From Eleusine coracana subsp. coracana (taxonomy: Eukaryota > Streptophyta > Magnoliopsida > Poales > Poaceae), in the NCBI GenBank assembly GCA_032690845.1, contig CM064417.1:14228501-14292500 (forward strand): a DNA stretch of 64,000 bases, read 5' to 3'. This document shows, piece after piece, positions 45,305 to 54,718 of this stretch (positions are counted from its first letter, which is position 1; every line of letters starts with the position of its first letter). Position numbers and translations under genes: made by a program. Below the pieces are notes generated by a model. The model ran no database searches. It was not told the DNA's origin and saw only the letters and a program-made list of their open reading frames with translations.

Positions 45305-47184
45305 TGTTGACACTTCTTAACGTCGTACTAAAGATATCACTATCTCTTGTATGGTGCTAGAAATGCTTGTTGGCATTTGTTATGCTTTAAGTGTAAAGTG
45401 AATTGATCCACAAGTGCATGGAACACCATTGTAGCATTTCATCTGGGAGTATTCCAAGGTATCGTATTTATATCCATAGGGAAGCTAGGCGTAAAATTAT
45501 CTTAGTTTAACAAAGATACGACTATAAGAATTATACCAACTAACCAAAGACAAGGGTAAGGATGTTCAATAATAAAGTGGGGTAGTAACACAGGAGAAAT
45601 CCACACTAAGATAAATAAAGAGATCGGTTAAGCTAGACGGGAGGACAACGAGTCTAAGTCTAAGAATCCTAAAATATATCTTCCTAATATATCTAAAACA
45701 AGTGTCAAATCCTAGTTACTCTGGTTGAGGTCTTACACTATTACTGGTACAGCCTCGAGTCTTTCACCTATTAGTTCACTTCGGGGCACGAAAGCAATCC
45801 ACTAATATGGGTCGGTAACTAACCTTTGTACTAATGGGTATGCTATCGCTAGACAACCCTGCTTGAGACTTCCTGAACGTGGTGGAATACTAAATGGACG
45901 GACAGGGCTGTCACCATCTGTCGCCTACCACACAGCTCGTGGGGACGAATGCAAAATCAACTAGTGCTAGCTTAGGCACCACGCCTACGTCTTCATTAGA
46001 TATTCTTCCGTTTGCCTGGCAGAAGAATAATCGGGAAATAACCAAGTCTAAGTCCTAGAAAGAACTAAAACTTAATTAAATCCTAGCCGGATAACCGGTG
46101 AACTAGTCGACAAAGTTTCTTCTCGATGATCGTAACTTGAGGAAATGACTAAGTTAAAATAAATGCTTGACAAGATATAAATGGAAAGATATTTATATTG
46201 ATAAACAATAAGTCTTACAAAAAGAGAAGAGATACAAGAGAGCTCATACCAAGACTCCAAGATAATTCCGAAATCTTGAGCAATGCTCTTGACAAGACTC
46301 TAACTCTCGACTAACTAACTTACTCTACTAAGTAGCACAAGTAGTGGGAAATCGACTCCTTGATGTGTTGCTTCCTCATTTCCTTCCGAATTCTCCACTA
46401 TTTATAGGTGGTGATGGGTCGGGAGGTATTTATAGGTGAAGTGGAGCCGGTGGGCCAAAATCGATGCGCCGGGTAGCGGGATAGGCCGGGCGGCCGAGTA
46501 TGCCAGGCGGCAGGATAGGTCGGGCGGCAGGCTAGGCCGGGCGGCCATTTGATTGGGTCGGTTCCTGACCGACTCTTCCTGGATGGCTCAGATATTGTCC
46601 CGATGACGGTTGATAGGTTGGTTTCCACCGACTTTCTTCTTTTGGGGGTGGTACGCCTCTTGGGCCTAGTGGGCTGGCCACCCTGGGTGGTAACTCGAGG
46701 CTGGGCGGCAGACCAGGCTGGGCGGCATGGTAGGTCGGGCGGCGGTCCTTGCCGGGTGGCGGCCAGGGCTGGGTGCCGACCCCTCCTTGGTTGCCCCTTG
46801 ACTTCTCTCATTTAGGCCACTTTATGGCCTTCTTTCCTTCACCACTTTTCACATCTTTTGATCTGGGAAGAGAAAACGACATCGTGGTGGAGTGTTTTGC
46901 AGGGTCGGCTGGGTGCTGATTTCAGCTGTAAACAACCCTATCGGTCGGGTGCTGATATTAGCTGTAAACGACCTTGTCGGCCGGCTATTTTACAGTCGTG
47001 ATCGGCCAACGGGGTGTTTCTTCATGTTTTTGCATATTTCAGCCCCTTTATGCCTGCAAGCACATATTTCACAAAAACTCGTGGAACTTTATTAGTTTAA
47101 ACAAATATTTATTGAACTTTGGTCTTTTACCTTGCATTTCCCGATTGGTTGGTGGCCGATATTAGGTTTTATAGGCCGCCAACA
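45305..47184 (-). repeat. 5' LTR of element A
   Basis: On the minus strand it starts TGTTGGCGGCCTATAAAACC at 47184 and ends AAGAAGTGTCAACA at 45305, about 1880 bases. It has a TATA box (CACCTATAAATAG, minus strand, about 46399-46411) and an expanded GCCGGGCGGC minisatellite (46466-46552). The right end abuts the copia RT of element G. Confidence 0.85.
46466..46552 (-). repeat. GC-rich minisatellite in the LTR of element A
   Basis: About five degenerate units of 17-20 bases around GGCCGGGCGGC. The 3' LTR has about two units at the matching place (2977-3010). Confidence 0.7.
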
Positions 47185-47186
47185 GG

Positions 47187-48039
47187 GAGTTGAAGTTCTT
47201 TCTAGGTTTTCAAGTCAAGCAACTTGAAGAAGGAACATTCATAAGTCAAACCAAGTACACTCAAGATATACTCAAGAAGTTTGACATAAATAAGGAAAAG
47301 CCCAACAAGACTCCAATGAAGACAAATAGACATCTTGGACTAGATGTAAATGGTAAGTCCGTGGATGAAAAGGTATATCGATCCATGATTGACTCCTTAC
47401 TTTATCTTTGTGCATCTATACCTGATATCATGTTAAGTGTGTTCATGTGTGCAAGGTTCCAAGCTGCTTCTAAGGAAAGTCACTTAGTGGCTATCGAAAG
47501 AATCTTGAAATATTTAGTTCACACACCAAACCTAGGATTGTGGTACCTAAAGGGTTCCAAGTTTAAGTTAGTCTGTTATTCCGATGTCGACTACGTCGGT
47601 TGTAAGGTGGATAGGAAGAGTACCTCTGGGACTTGTCAATTTAGGTAGGTCCCTTGTTTCAGTCATCCAAGAAACAAAATTCTGTTGCCTTATCCACAGC
47701 AAAAGCAGAGTATGTCGTAGCCAGAAGTTGTTGTGCTCAACTACTTTGGATGCGGCAAACTCTAAAGGACTTTGGATACACTATGACCAAGGTTCCACTC
47801 CTATGTGACAATGAGAGTTCCATCATGATTGCATATAACCCCACTGATCATAATAGGTAAGCATATAGATATCTGACACCATTTCTTGAGAGATCATTCC
47901 ATAAAGGGGGATATTGAAATTAGCTATGTTAGAACCGACAAACAACTAGCTGATATATTTACCAAGCCCCTAGATGAGAAAAGGTTTTGTGAGTTGAGAA
48001 GTGAGCTAAGCATTCTCGGTTCATCCAATGTGGAGTAGA
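47187..48039 (+). pseudogene. Ty1-copia RT end and RNase H of element G
   Basis: The frame opens inside RT with ELKFFLGFQVKQLEEGTFIS and QTKYTQDILKKFDI, then YRSMIDSLLYLCASIPDIML. The RNase H follows: CYSDVDYVGCKVDRKSTSGT and, after a frameshift near 47645, QNSVALSTAKAEYVVARSCC and PLLCDNESSIMIA. A second frame change near 47855 leads to DKQLADIFTKPLDEKRF, the normal copia C-terminus, which stops at 48037-48039. Catalytic Asp and Glu residues are visible, but the reading frame is broken twice. The N-terminal part of RT was separated by element A. Confidence 0.85.
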
Positions 48040-48516
48040 ACCTTGTACTTTGTTTGTATTGATTAATCTTGAACAAAGATTTTGAGACAAAATGCTTCAA
48101 AAATTATTATTGCTTCAATTATGAAAATAATTGATTTTGATCAATAGATCATAATGTTGAAACTTGTGAATATTGTTGTGATTGGTTGAATGATGCTATT
48201 CACAAGTTGAAACAAGTATGTACCTATTACTTGTCCAAGTTCATTTTTGAGAGAACCTATTTTTTGGTTCAAACAGAGCACGACGGAACTTCCATCAGTA
48301 ACCGACAGAACTTCCGTCATCCACCTTCTCTGGAACCCGAGACCTACGGAAGTTCTATCACTCACTGAGAGAACTTCCATCGTATTCAAATCATTATGTC
48401 TGCTCAAACCCAAGAGCAACAGAACTTCCATCACCCAATGACGGAACTTTCATCACTCCCAGGTCAAAGGTTCTGACGGCCTCTTCTTCCCTAAGTCAAC
48501 CGTTCATTTACATTTA

Positions 48517-48615
<99 letters not shown>

Positions 48616-49057
48616 CCACAAACTCTAGGCGGTGATTTGGAGCATCAACCATTGATTTCTTTCATGTTTGAGGGGATTCCACTCCTTCCCCACGAAAATT
48701 CTGGGATCTCCATCTTTTTGCCCTAGGTATGAACTTTGACCTAGATTTCGTGCTTTAGGTCAAAATCTCGCAATGTCTACATTTCCCTTGGACAGCTAGG
48801 TTTATTTGTACCTAGTTTATCATTTCCTAGAGGCATTTGCGTCATTGTGGTATGATTTAGGAGTTTGGTTGAAATTTGTGCAAACTGTAAATGAAGGAAG
48901 TTCTGTCAACACTTCCATCATGACGGAAGTTTCATGAAAATCTCACTGACGTTCCGTCTTCTGCAGTTCAGTGCACTGATTTTGACTATCTCTTGCTTCT
49001 TGCTTTGACTCATACCTAATCCATTGATTCATTTCATGTAATTCTAGGCCATTGACA
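48040..49057 (+). other. Spacer of element G with palindromes and CT repeat; leader of the env-like ORF
   Basis: No gene is seen. It holds several copies of GACGGAAGTTCCGTCA-like half and full palindromes (48280-48470, 48895-48960) and the CT microsatellite at 48520-48613. A splice-acceptor-like TTCTAG at about 49047 lies ten bases before the ATG of the env-like ORF. Sirevirus env-like mRNAs are expected to be spliced, so this may be the 3' splice site (inference). Confidence 0.6.
48520..48613. repeat. (CT)n microsatellite
   Basis: More than 40 CT units with a single interrupting A (TATCTC) and a CCTCTCC end. Confidence 0.95.
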
Positions 49058-50425
49058 ATGGTGAGGGTCAAGTATGCGTCAACCACCATTGAGGAGTCAA
49101 GTGGCGATGATCAATCAAATTCCTCCTCTCCAAGTGAGGAGTGTGTGCCTGCATCCAAAAGAAGAAAGGCAGCGGCTTCAAGGAAGCGCAGCGGAGGCAC
49201 CAGTGGGGATGCACACACAGTGCATGTTGATCAAGGAGGATCACTCCCTCCTAGGCGTGCTCGAGACAAAGGCAAGAGGCCCGCTAAGGAGAAGAGCACA
49301 CGACAGCACAAAGGTGCAAGAGATGATTTAATGAATGTTATGAAGGACCTTCATGTTCATGCTCCATTTTATGCAAAGGGGCAGATCTTCAAGGATTACA
49401 AGAAGTACCTTGATGCTCCCTTTGAAGGAAGAAAGCAAAATCCTTTACAAGTGGCCGAACAAGAAGCTAGTGATTACCGGTTCTATACATGGTTCCAACA
49501 AGACTATTACATGTCCATGTTCATTGAGAAGAACCGAAAGAATAGATTGGCAACCCACCAATGGATTGATTGGACTTATATGGAATCAAAAGACAATCTG
49601 ATCTTTAAGGAAATCATTCAAGTCTGCAAGGATCAAGGTGTGTATGACCTCATGAGCATGAACTATGACTGGAATGAAGAAGTGATATGCCAATTCTACT
49701 CCACACTCTACCTTGAGCCAAGAGGAACTATTTATTGGAGGATCCAAGGTATTGATTATGCAATCTCTCCAACTTGCTTTGCAAGCTATTTGTTTCAAGG
49801 GAGTGCAGATCATGAAAGGGAGCTCATTTCAAATGAGCCTGTGGTGAAGGAAAGTGAGATGGCTTTCATGTACTATGAGCCAAGTCCCTTATTTTTTGAC
49901 TTAACAAATGGACTCCACAACTTCTACTTCACCCTCAACCGGATGCTCAGGGTGACCATTGCACCAAAGGGAGGTTATGTCGTTGCTATTGTGGAGTCCT
50001 TTAGGAATATACTTGCTAGGTTTCGCCCTGAGGCAACTTCATTCAGTGTCATGGACTTCATCATCAATGACATCCACATGTCATCTATGGACACTAGGAG
50101 AGTTCTTCCCTATGCTCCTTATCTAATGAGGATGATTGAGTCAGAGACTGGCCGCATCTTTGAGAAGGACTGCACTCACACCCCTTTGAGGCCACGAGTT
50201 CAATATGAGCTTTGCCCGACATTAGTGGAACCCGCTAGAGTTTCTTCTACTAGGAGAGCTGGCATTGCTAGGGCGCATGCCGAGCAAGCAGCAACAACAA
50301 CAACAAGGCCCTCAACCTCTTCAACTCCACCTCCTCCAGAAGATCTTCACCGACCATCTTCTCCAATTGTCTCCTTCTTGAAGAACATTTTTAATGCTTG
50401 TTGCTTAAATGAAAGGGAGAATTAG
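49058..50425 (+). CDS. Sirevirus env-like ORF of element G
   Basis: 455 codons from the ATG at 49058. The N-terminus (residues 1-100) is Ser- and Lys/Arg-rich and low in complexity (EESSGDDQSNSSSPSEE, SKRRKAAASRKR). The globular part (about 105-370) reads APFYAKGQIFKDYKKYLDAP, YRFYTWFQQDYYMSMFIEKN, MNYDWNEEVICQFYSTLYLE and YWRIQGIDYAISPTCFASYL. The pattern of Trp, Phe and Tyr resembles the putative plant transposon protein family often found in this place. A Pro/Ser-rich tail follows. After the TAG the same frame continues with KRRMKKLTRRIKNERAQGRD to a TAA at 50606, so the protein may once have been about 60-110 residues longer. I see no convincing signal peptide or membrane segment, so env-like refers to position only. 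Function is unknown. Confidence 0.65.
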   Translation: MVRVKYASTTIEESSGDDQSNSSSPSEECVPASKRRKAAASRKRSGGTSGDAHTVHVDQGGSLPPRRARDKGKRPAKEKSTRQHKGARDDLMNVMKDLHVHAPFYAKGQIFKDYKKYLDAPFEGRKQNPLQVAEQEASDYRFYTWFQQDYYMSMFIEKNRKNRLATHQWIDWTYMESKDNLIFKEIIQVCKDQGVYDLMSMNYDWNEEVICQFYSTLYLEPRGTIYWRIQGIDYAISPTCFASYLFQGSADHERELISNEPVVKESEMAFMYYEPSPLFFDLTNGLHNFYFTLNRMLRVTIAPKGGYVVAIVESFRNILARFRPEATSFSVMDFIINDIHMSSMDTRRVLPYAPYLMRMIESETGRIFEKDCTHTPLRPRVQYELCPTLVEPARVSSTRRAGIARAHAEQAATTTTRPSTSSTPPPPEDLHRPSSPIVSFLKNIFNACCLNEREN

Positions 50426-51098
50426 GAGAACAAAAGGAGGATGAAGAAACTCACTAGAAGGATCAAGAATGAGAGGGCTCAAGGACGTGACATGTCTCCG
50501 GATGGCTCTGAGTGTGAGGATGATGGTGAGCCACTGGTCTTTGTTGCCCCCTTTGCAACTTATGAGGCTTCAACTAGTCCGTCCTTCGCTCCTCCTCATG
50601 TGGATTAAGAGAGTGAAGAAGATGATAGCATCGAGGATGATGATGAGTGGTTTTATTTCTTAGCTCATCTATCTCTCTTTTATTCTTTTTTGTGCTTTGA
50701 TGCCAAAGGGGGAGAGAAAGCGATGAATAAGGATGTGAAAGAAATGAGCTGCTCTCTATTGTAATAAGTTAGTAACTTTGGACAAATTTTCTTATGTGCT
50801 TGAAAACCATTTGTGAACCTTATTGTAATATGAATGCTATGCTTTATGTTAATGTGTGGTGTCACTTTTATTTGTGAGATGATGATTTTGCTAAGTGTGT
50901 TGTTGATTTCCTTGATTTATCACCTCTTTTGCACACTTGTACACTTGTTAGGCACGCCACTTGTTGAAAAATATAGGGGAGCTCTTTCACATGTTTTTAT
51001 GAATCATGCATATCTTTAGGGGGAGCTCCGCTATATTTGCTTGTTGTCTCTTTTGATTATCTCTTTATATCCTTTTTAATCTATTATCATCAATCACC
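50426..51098 (+). other. Tail of the env-like frame and spacer before the polypurine tract
   Basis: The in-frame continuation of the env-like ORF (to 50608) ends in acidic EDDDEW-type sequence. The rest is non-coding and has two extra GGGGGAG motifs (50708-50714, 51020-51026), as is common in Sireviruses. Confidence 0.5.
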
Positions 51099-51110
51099 AA
51101 AAAGGGGGAG
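51099..51110 (+). other. Polypurine tract of element G
   Basis: AAAAAGGGGGAG precedes the LTR by one base. It matches the element F tract. Confidence 0.75.
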
Positions 51111-51700
51111 ATTCAAAATGCATCTAGGACCCCTAGTGGGTTTTGGTGTGCGATAAGATAGGATTAAAAATGTGCTAACATGAATATGAAGTAAATATGC
51201 AGATTATCAAAAGATTATCTAAACCCACATTGTAAGTTTGTTCATCCCCCTACAAAAAGAAGAAAAAGGAAAGGACTCAAAAGAGCTTCAATGTTTAGCT
51301 TTTCCTATTTTATTGAGTCATAGGTATGCCAAACTATTAAGAGGGGTAAACTAATCTTGCTTACAGAAAATTTATGTGCTCAAGTCAACCAAAAAGCTTT
51401 AAGATCAAATTAGCCACAAAAACTCCAAAAAGAACCAACTCATTCTGAGCCAAACAGAGAGTCACGAAAGCTCCGTGAGTCATTCATGGAAGTTATGTCA
51501 TTGCCAAACTTAGAGCTCTTGCAACTCGAGAGTTATGGATGTTCCGTGATGCCAATCATGGAAGTTCCATCATGACTTGTCTCAGATGTAACCTATCCCA
51601 CGCAACGGCTCATTTTGAACTCACGAAAGTTCTGTGGGTAACCACGGAAGTTCTGTCATACCCAGAATACACTGCAATAGCTAGTTTTTGGAGTTGCTCT

Positions 51701-51712
51701 ATATATACCCAT
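51701..51712 (+). promoter_or_regulatory. TATA box in the LTR of element G
   Basis: CTATATATACCC, with palindromic motifs just upstream, which is the usual layout of a Sirevirus LTR promoter. Confidence 0.55.
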
Positions 51713-52152
51713 TGCACTCCACCGTGGAAAGAGTTGGACTCATTGTTATTTCACTCCTCATTCAGCTAGAACTTTCCCCTCTCACATACACACTTGTTCT
51801 TGACATTTCAAACATTTGTGAGAGAGATCCAACCACAAAAAGCTTCAATCCATACATTCAAAAGATTGAGCACATCTTTCCCTTCATTTCAAGAATTGAT
51901 TTACTTGTTACTCTTGGAGACTTGGTCTCCTAAACGGTTACGCATCGCCCTTAACCTTCCAATTTTGTGGTGAGAAGCGGATGTTTGTGAAGGTGTGATT
52001 CGCCTCTGGAGGAAAAGAATCAAGTGAAGAAAGCACCCAAACACGATCTTTGTGATTGCTTGACAGGGAAAAGGGTTGAGAGAGATTCGACCACTTTGTA
52101 TGGCTCCTTAACGAGGACGTAGGAACTAGTTAGTGTGGTTGCTGAACCTCGG

Positions 52153-52158
<6 letters not shown>

Positions 52159-52223
<65 letters not shown>

Positions 52224-52235
52224 TTCTTTCTTTCA
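52159..52235. repeat. Compound microsatellite (CT)n(ATCT)n(TTTC)n
   Basis: About 24 CT units, then four ATCT units, then TTTC units, in the LTR of element G. Confidence 0.9.
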
Positions 52236-52663
52236 CTTGTTCTTATTATTGAGCTTATTATGTCAATTCATATATTATGCTTAATCTACTTGGTTGTTGT
52301 GTTGCTAGCTATCTATTGTAGGACTTGAGCTACTCATCTCATTGGCACCACTTCTATTCAAGTATTGTATCATTTTCCTTCTTATTTTTCCTCATTTGAT
52401 TTAGCACTCATTTCACATTTTTGTGTAACTTTTGTCGAGGGACAGAACTTCCGTCACCATGGAAGTTCCATCACAGACTAACGGAAGTTCCGTCAGTCTC
52501 TGTTTGACTAGATTTAAGTGTTGATTTTAGGTTAATTTTTAGATTGCCTATTCACCCACCCCCCCCCCCCCCCCCTCTACGCAACTTTCAATTGGCCCCA
52601 CCAACAAAAATAAACATGAAAAGCTCTAACTATTTATGTAATTGAGATCAAATGACATGTTAC

Positions 52664-52984
52664 TGTAAGCTTCATGACTATAGGTGTTTGGAAACCCCAA
52701 GGTATAAATGTTTTGATGATTGAGTAACAACATGAAATGGTTACTAATGTCTACATCTAGTGTTGTTGATGTAGAATAAACTATTAACTCAAACATAAAC
52801 ATGGTGAATGTCGTCGCCTTGATGATAAATGGAGGACTCGGTAGAGTGCCATGGAGATCTTGATGGAGAGGTGCAGTGATAGAGATGGATCAAGGCTAAG
52901 GAAAGCTAGGTCCAAGTATGTGTGATAACTTGGCTAGTGTGTAGACTTGAGTCCATAGGAAAAACCGGACTATCAAGAGGGCAT
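52664..52984 (+). repeat. Fragment H: Sirevirus LTR of the element F family, left part
   Basis: TGTAAGCTTCATGAC matches the start of the F LTR (TGTAAGAATCATGAC), and similarity continues through GGATCAAGGCTAAGG and GAGTCCATAGGAAAAACC. It is interrupted at 52984 by element E and continues at 62190. The 73 bases before it (52591-52663) show nothing I recognise. Confidence 0.65.
52980..52984 (+). repeat. Left target-site duplication of element E (GGCAT)
   Basis: It pairs with GGCAC at 62185-62189, four of five bases matching. Flanking H sequence rejoins across the element. Confidence 0.6.
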
Positions 52985-54574
52985 CCTTGACGGTCGTTAA
53001 CTACTATTTCCGGTCATCAATATTACTCAAAATAAAGAAGGATTGTATATTCCCACCATGCATGTTAGTTATTTTTAACAAATATCCACTATTGCTTGGA
53101 GAATCACTGACATGCAGGAGAAATATCAAAAGAGAGGAGAAAACATACCAATGTGGTGAATAAACACAACGTCGACCAATCAAAGTTTGCCAACGGGGAT
53201 TCCCACGGATCAACTGGCCCACCTGTAGTACCAAACCGACATACAGAAGGCCTAAGCCATGGAGAAGCAAAGGGGGGGCCACCCACCAGTGTGCCAGAGG
53301 CGGCAGGCCCCCTATGGGCCCACCCTCGGTTCGACCGAACAGGAGGGCGGCCCACTGGGGCCCATCTTCCTATGGCGGTTCCCCACTGACTTCCCAAAGG
53401 TGGTTGCCCCCCTTAGGGCAGGAGTTATCGACCTCAGAACCACCTTTGGACAGCTATAAAAGGAATGGTGTGGCTCACTCCTCAACACACACCAAGAAGC
53501 ATTACTCTCTTTACCATTTCATGATTCCCTTTAGTTTTTGTGGAATTAGGCTTAGAATAGAGTCTTCTTTAGTTCCCAACTCTTCCTTGGAGTTATGGTA
53601 TGGCTCTTATATCTTTCTCCTTTTGTAAAACTTTATTCTATTTAATATATTTAGTCTTTCTATATAGTTATGTTTGGGTCATGGGTTTCTTGTTTGATTA
53701 TATGATCCACTCATGTATGTGGTTATTATTCTTGCATGTTAGTAATGTAGTCATACTATATTACCATGTTAGACATAAGCCCTTACTATAGTCTTTATTT
53801 ATGTCATTATAATGATGCATGACTAATGTGTGACTTAGATCATTTCCATGTGCTTAGTGTTCACTTAAATGTGATTACTCCTTTTCGGATCCATTGCTTA
53901 AGGGATTAGGAGTATTGTTCTAGAGATGTAAGCGTGGTGCTTAGATGGTGATAGCCCACAGATTGCCATGGGTAGGCAGTAGGTGGTGATAGCCCTATCT
54001 ATCCTTTGAAATCCCCCACGTTCGGCTATGCAATAGGCTCTTGGCCAGAATCGTACTGTCAATGCAGGGGAAAACTGGATGCTCAGGATGTGATGATCTA
54101 ATTGTCTTGCATTGTCATTGTATCTATATAATAGTATATAATGTAGACTATGTAACTATGTAAAAATCAACATAGGAACTTAGCTCTTTCTTTTCCTTCT
54201 CCACTAAACTAATATTTATCTAACTTGAGTATGCAATCTGTGTGTCCACTACCATATTTATCTTTATCCTTACCCCGATGAGGACTTGGTCTCGTAATCC
54301 AATGTGCAATGTCTAGAAATATGGTAATTACTCTGATCAATCATATGCCTTCCTTTGGGATAAAACAAATATGATACCATGAATACTTCTGGGTGAAATG
54401 CTACAACGGTATTCTCCGTGCGCTTGCGTACTCTCTGCATTCGTTAAAGATTACCAATATACATTTCTAGGCATCGTTGCTAAGGCAACTTAGTGACAAC
54501 GCTTAGAGATGTCAACAAGCATTTCTAGCATCGTTGCTAAGGAAACTTAGTGACGATGTTAAGAAATGTCAACA
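52985..54574 (+). repeat. 5' LTR of element E
   Basis: It starts CCTTGACGGTCG where the other LTR has TGTTGACGGTCG, and ends AAATGTCAACA. It has a TATA box (CTATAAAAGG at about 53455) and a GTTCGACCGAAC motif at about 53329. A tandem duplication near its end contains primer-site-like sequence. Confidence 0.8.
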
Positions 54575-54580
54575 AGCATT

Positions 54581-54600
54581 TCTAACGTTGTTGTCGGGGA
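54581..54600 (+). other. Primer binding site of element E (degenerate tRNA-Asp type)
   Basis: TCTAACGTTGTTGTCGGGGA differs from the canonical TGGCGCCGTTGCCGGGGA at several places, all explainable by C-to-T or G-to-A change. It lies six bases after the LTR end. Confidence 0.65.
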
Positions 54601-54718
54601 ACGCAAATTGATCAGAAGAATTACCCAAATTTTATACTTGCATATGAGAATATTTGGCATTCGCCCATACAGGCTAAACTTGTCTGTTTTCTCCTTTTGT
54701 GTGAAAACAAGGTAGTGC

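Larger units (their letters stand above)
2386..47184 (-). mobile_element. Element A: Athila-like Ty3-gypsy element, minus strand, split by element B
   Basis: Read on the minus strand, a 5' LTR (47184 down to 45305) is followed by a primer site of the tRNA-Asp type and an internal region of about 2.2 kb. Element B then interrupts (43032-4963). Another 1.3 kb of internal region, a polypurine tract and a 3' LTR (3620 down to 2386) complete it. The two LTRs are clearly homologous. The internal sequence, about 3.6 kb without B, shows no gag, protease, RT or integrase, so the copy is non-autonomous or deeply decayed. The right end interrupts the RT of element G. The left end has lost the last roughly 585 bases of the LTR and the target duplication. 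Confidence 0.8.
47185..52590 (+). mobile_element. Element G: Sirevirus (Ty1-copia) with env-like ORF, 5' part missing
   Basis: It begins inside RT because element A inserted there, and the upstream part is not found on the left side of A. RNase H, a long spacer with a CT microsatellite, an env-like ORF, a polypurine tract (AAAAAGGGGGAG, 51099-51110) and an LTR (51112-52590) follow. Order, long spacer and palindromic motifs are those of Sireviruses. Confidence 0.8.
51112..52590 (+). repeat. 3' LTR of element G
   Basis: It starts TTCAAAATGCATCTAGG, where the family would have TTGAAAATGC, and ends GCAACTTTCA, about 1479 bases. CTATATATACCC at about 51701 is a TATA box. GGAAGTTC-type palindromes occur at 51470-51660 and 52440-52500. 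A CT/ATCT/TTTC microsatellite lies at 52159-52235 and a C run at 52559-52575. Confidence 0.7.

Noticed and set aside
48520..48613. Long CT run as a possible promoter GAGA-type element
   Set aside because: Simple microsatellite expansion explains it. There is no positional conservation with other elements in the window beyond low-complexity CT runs.
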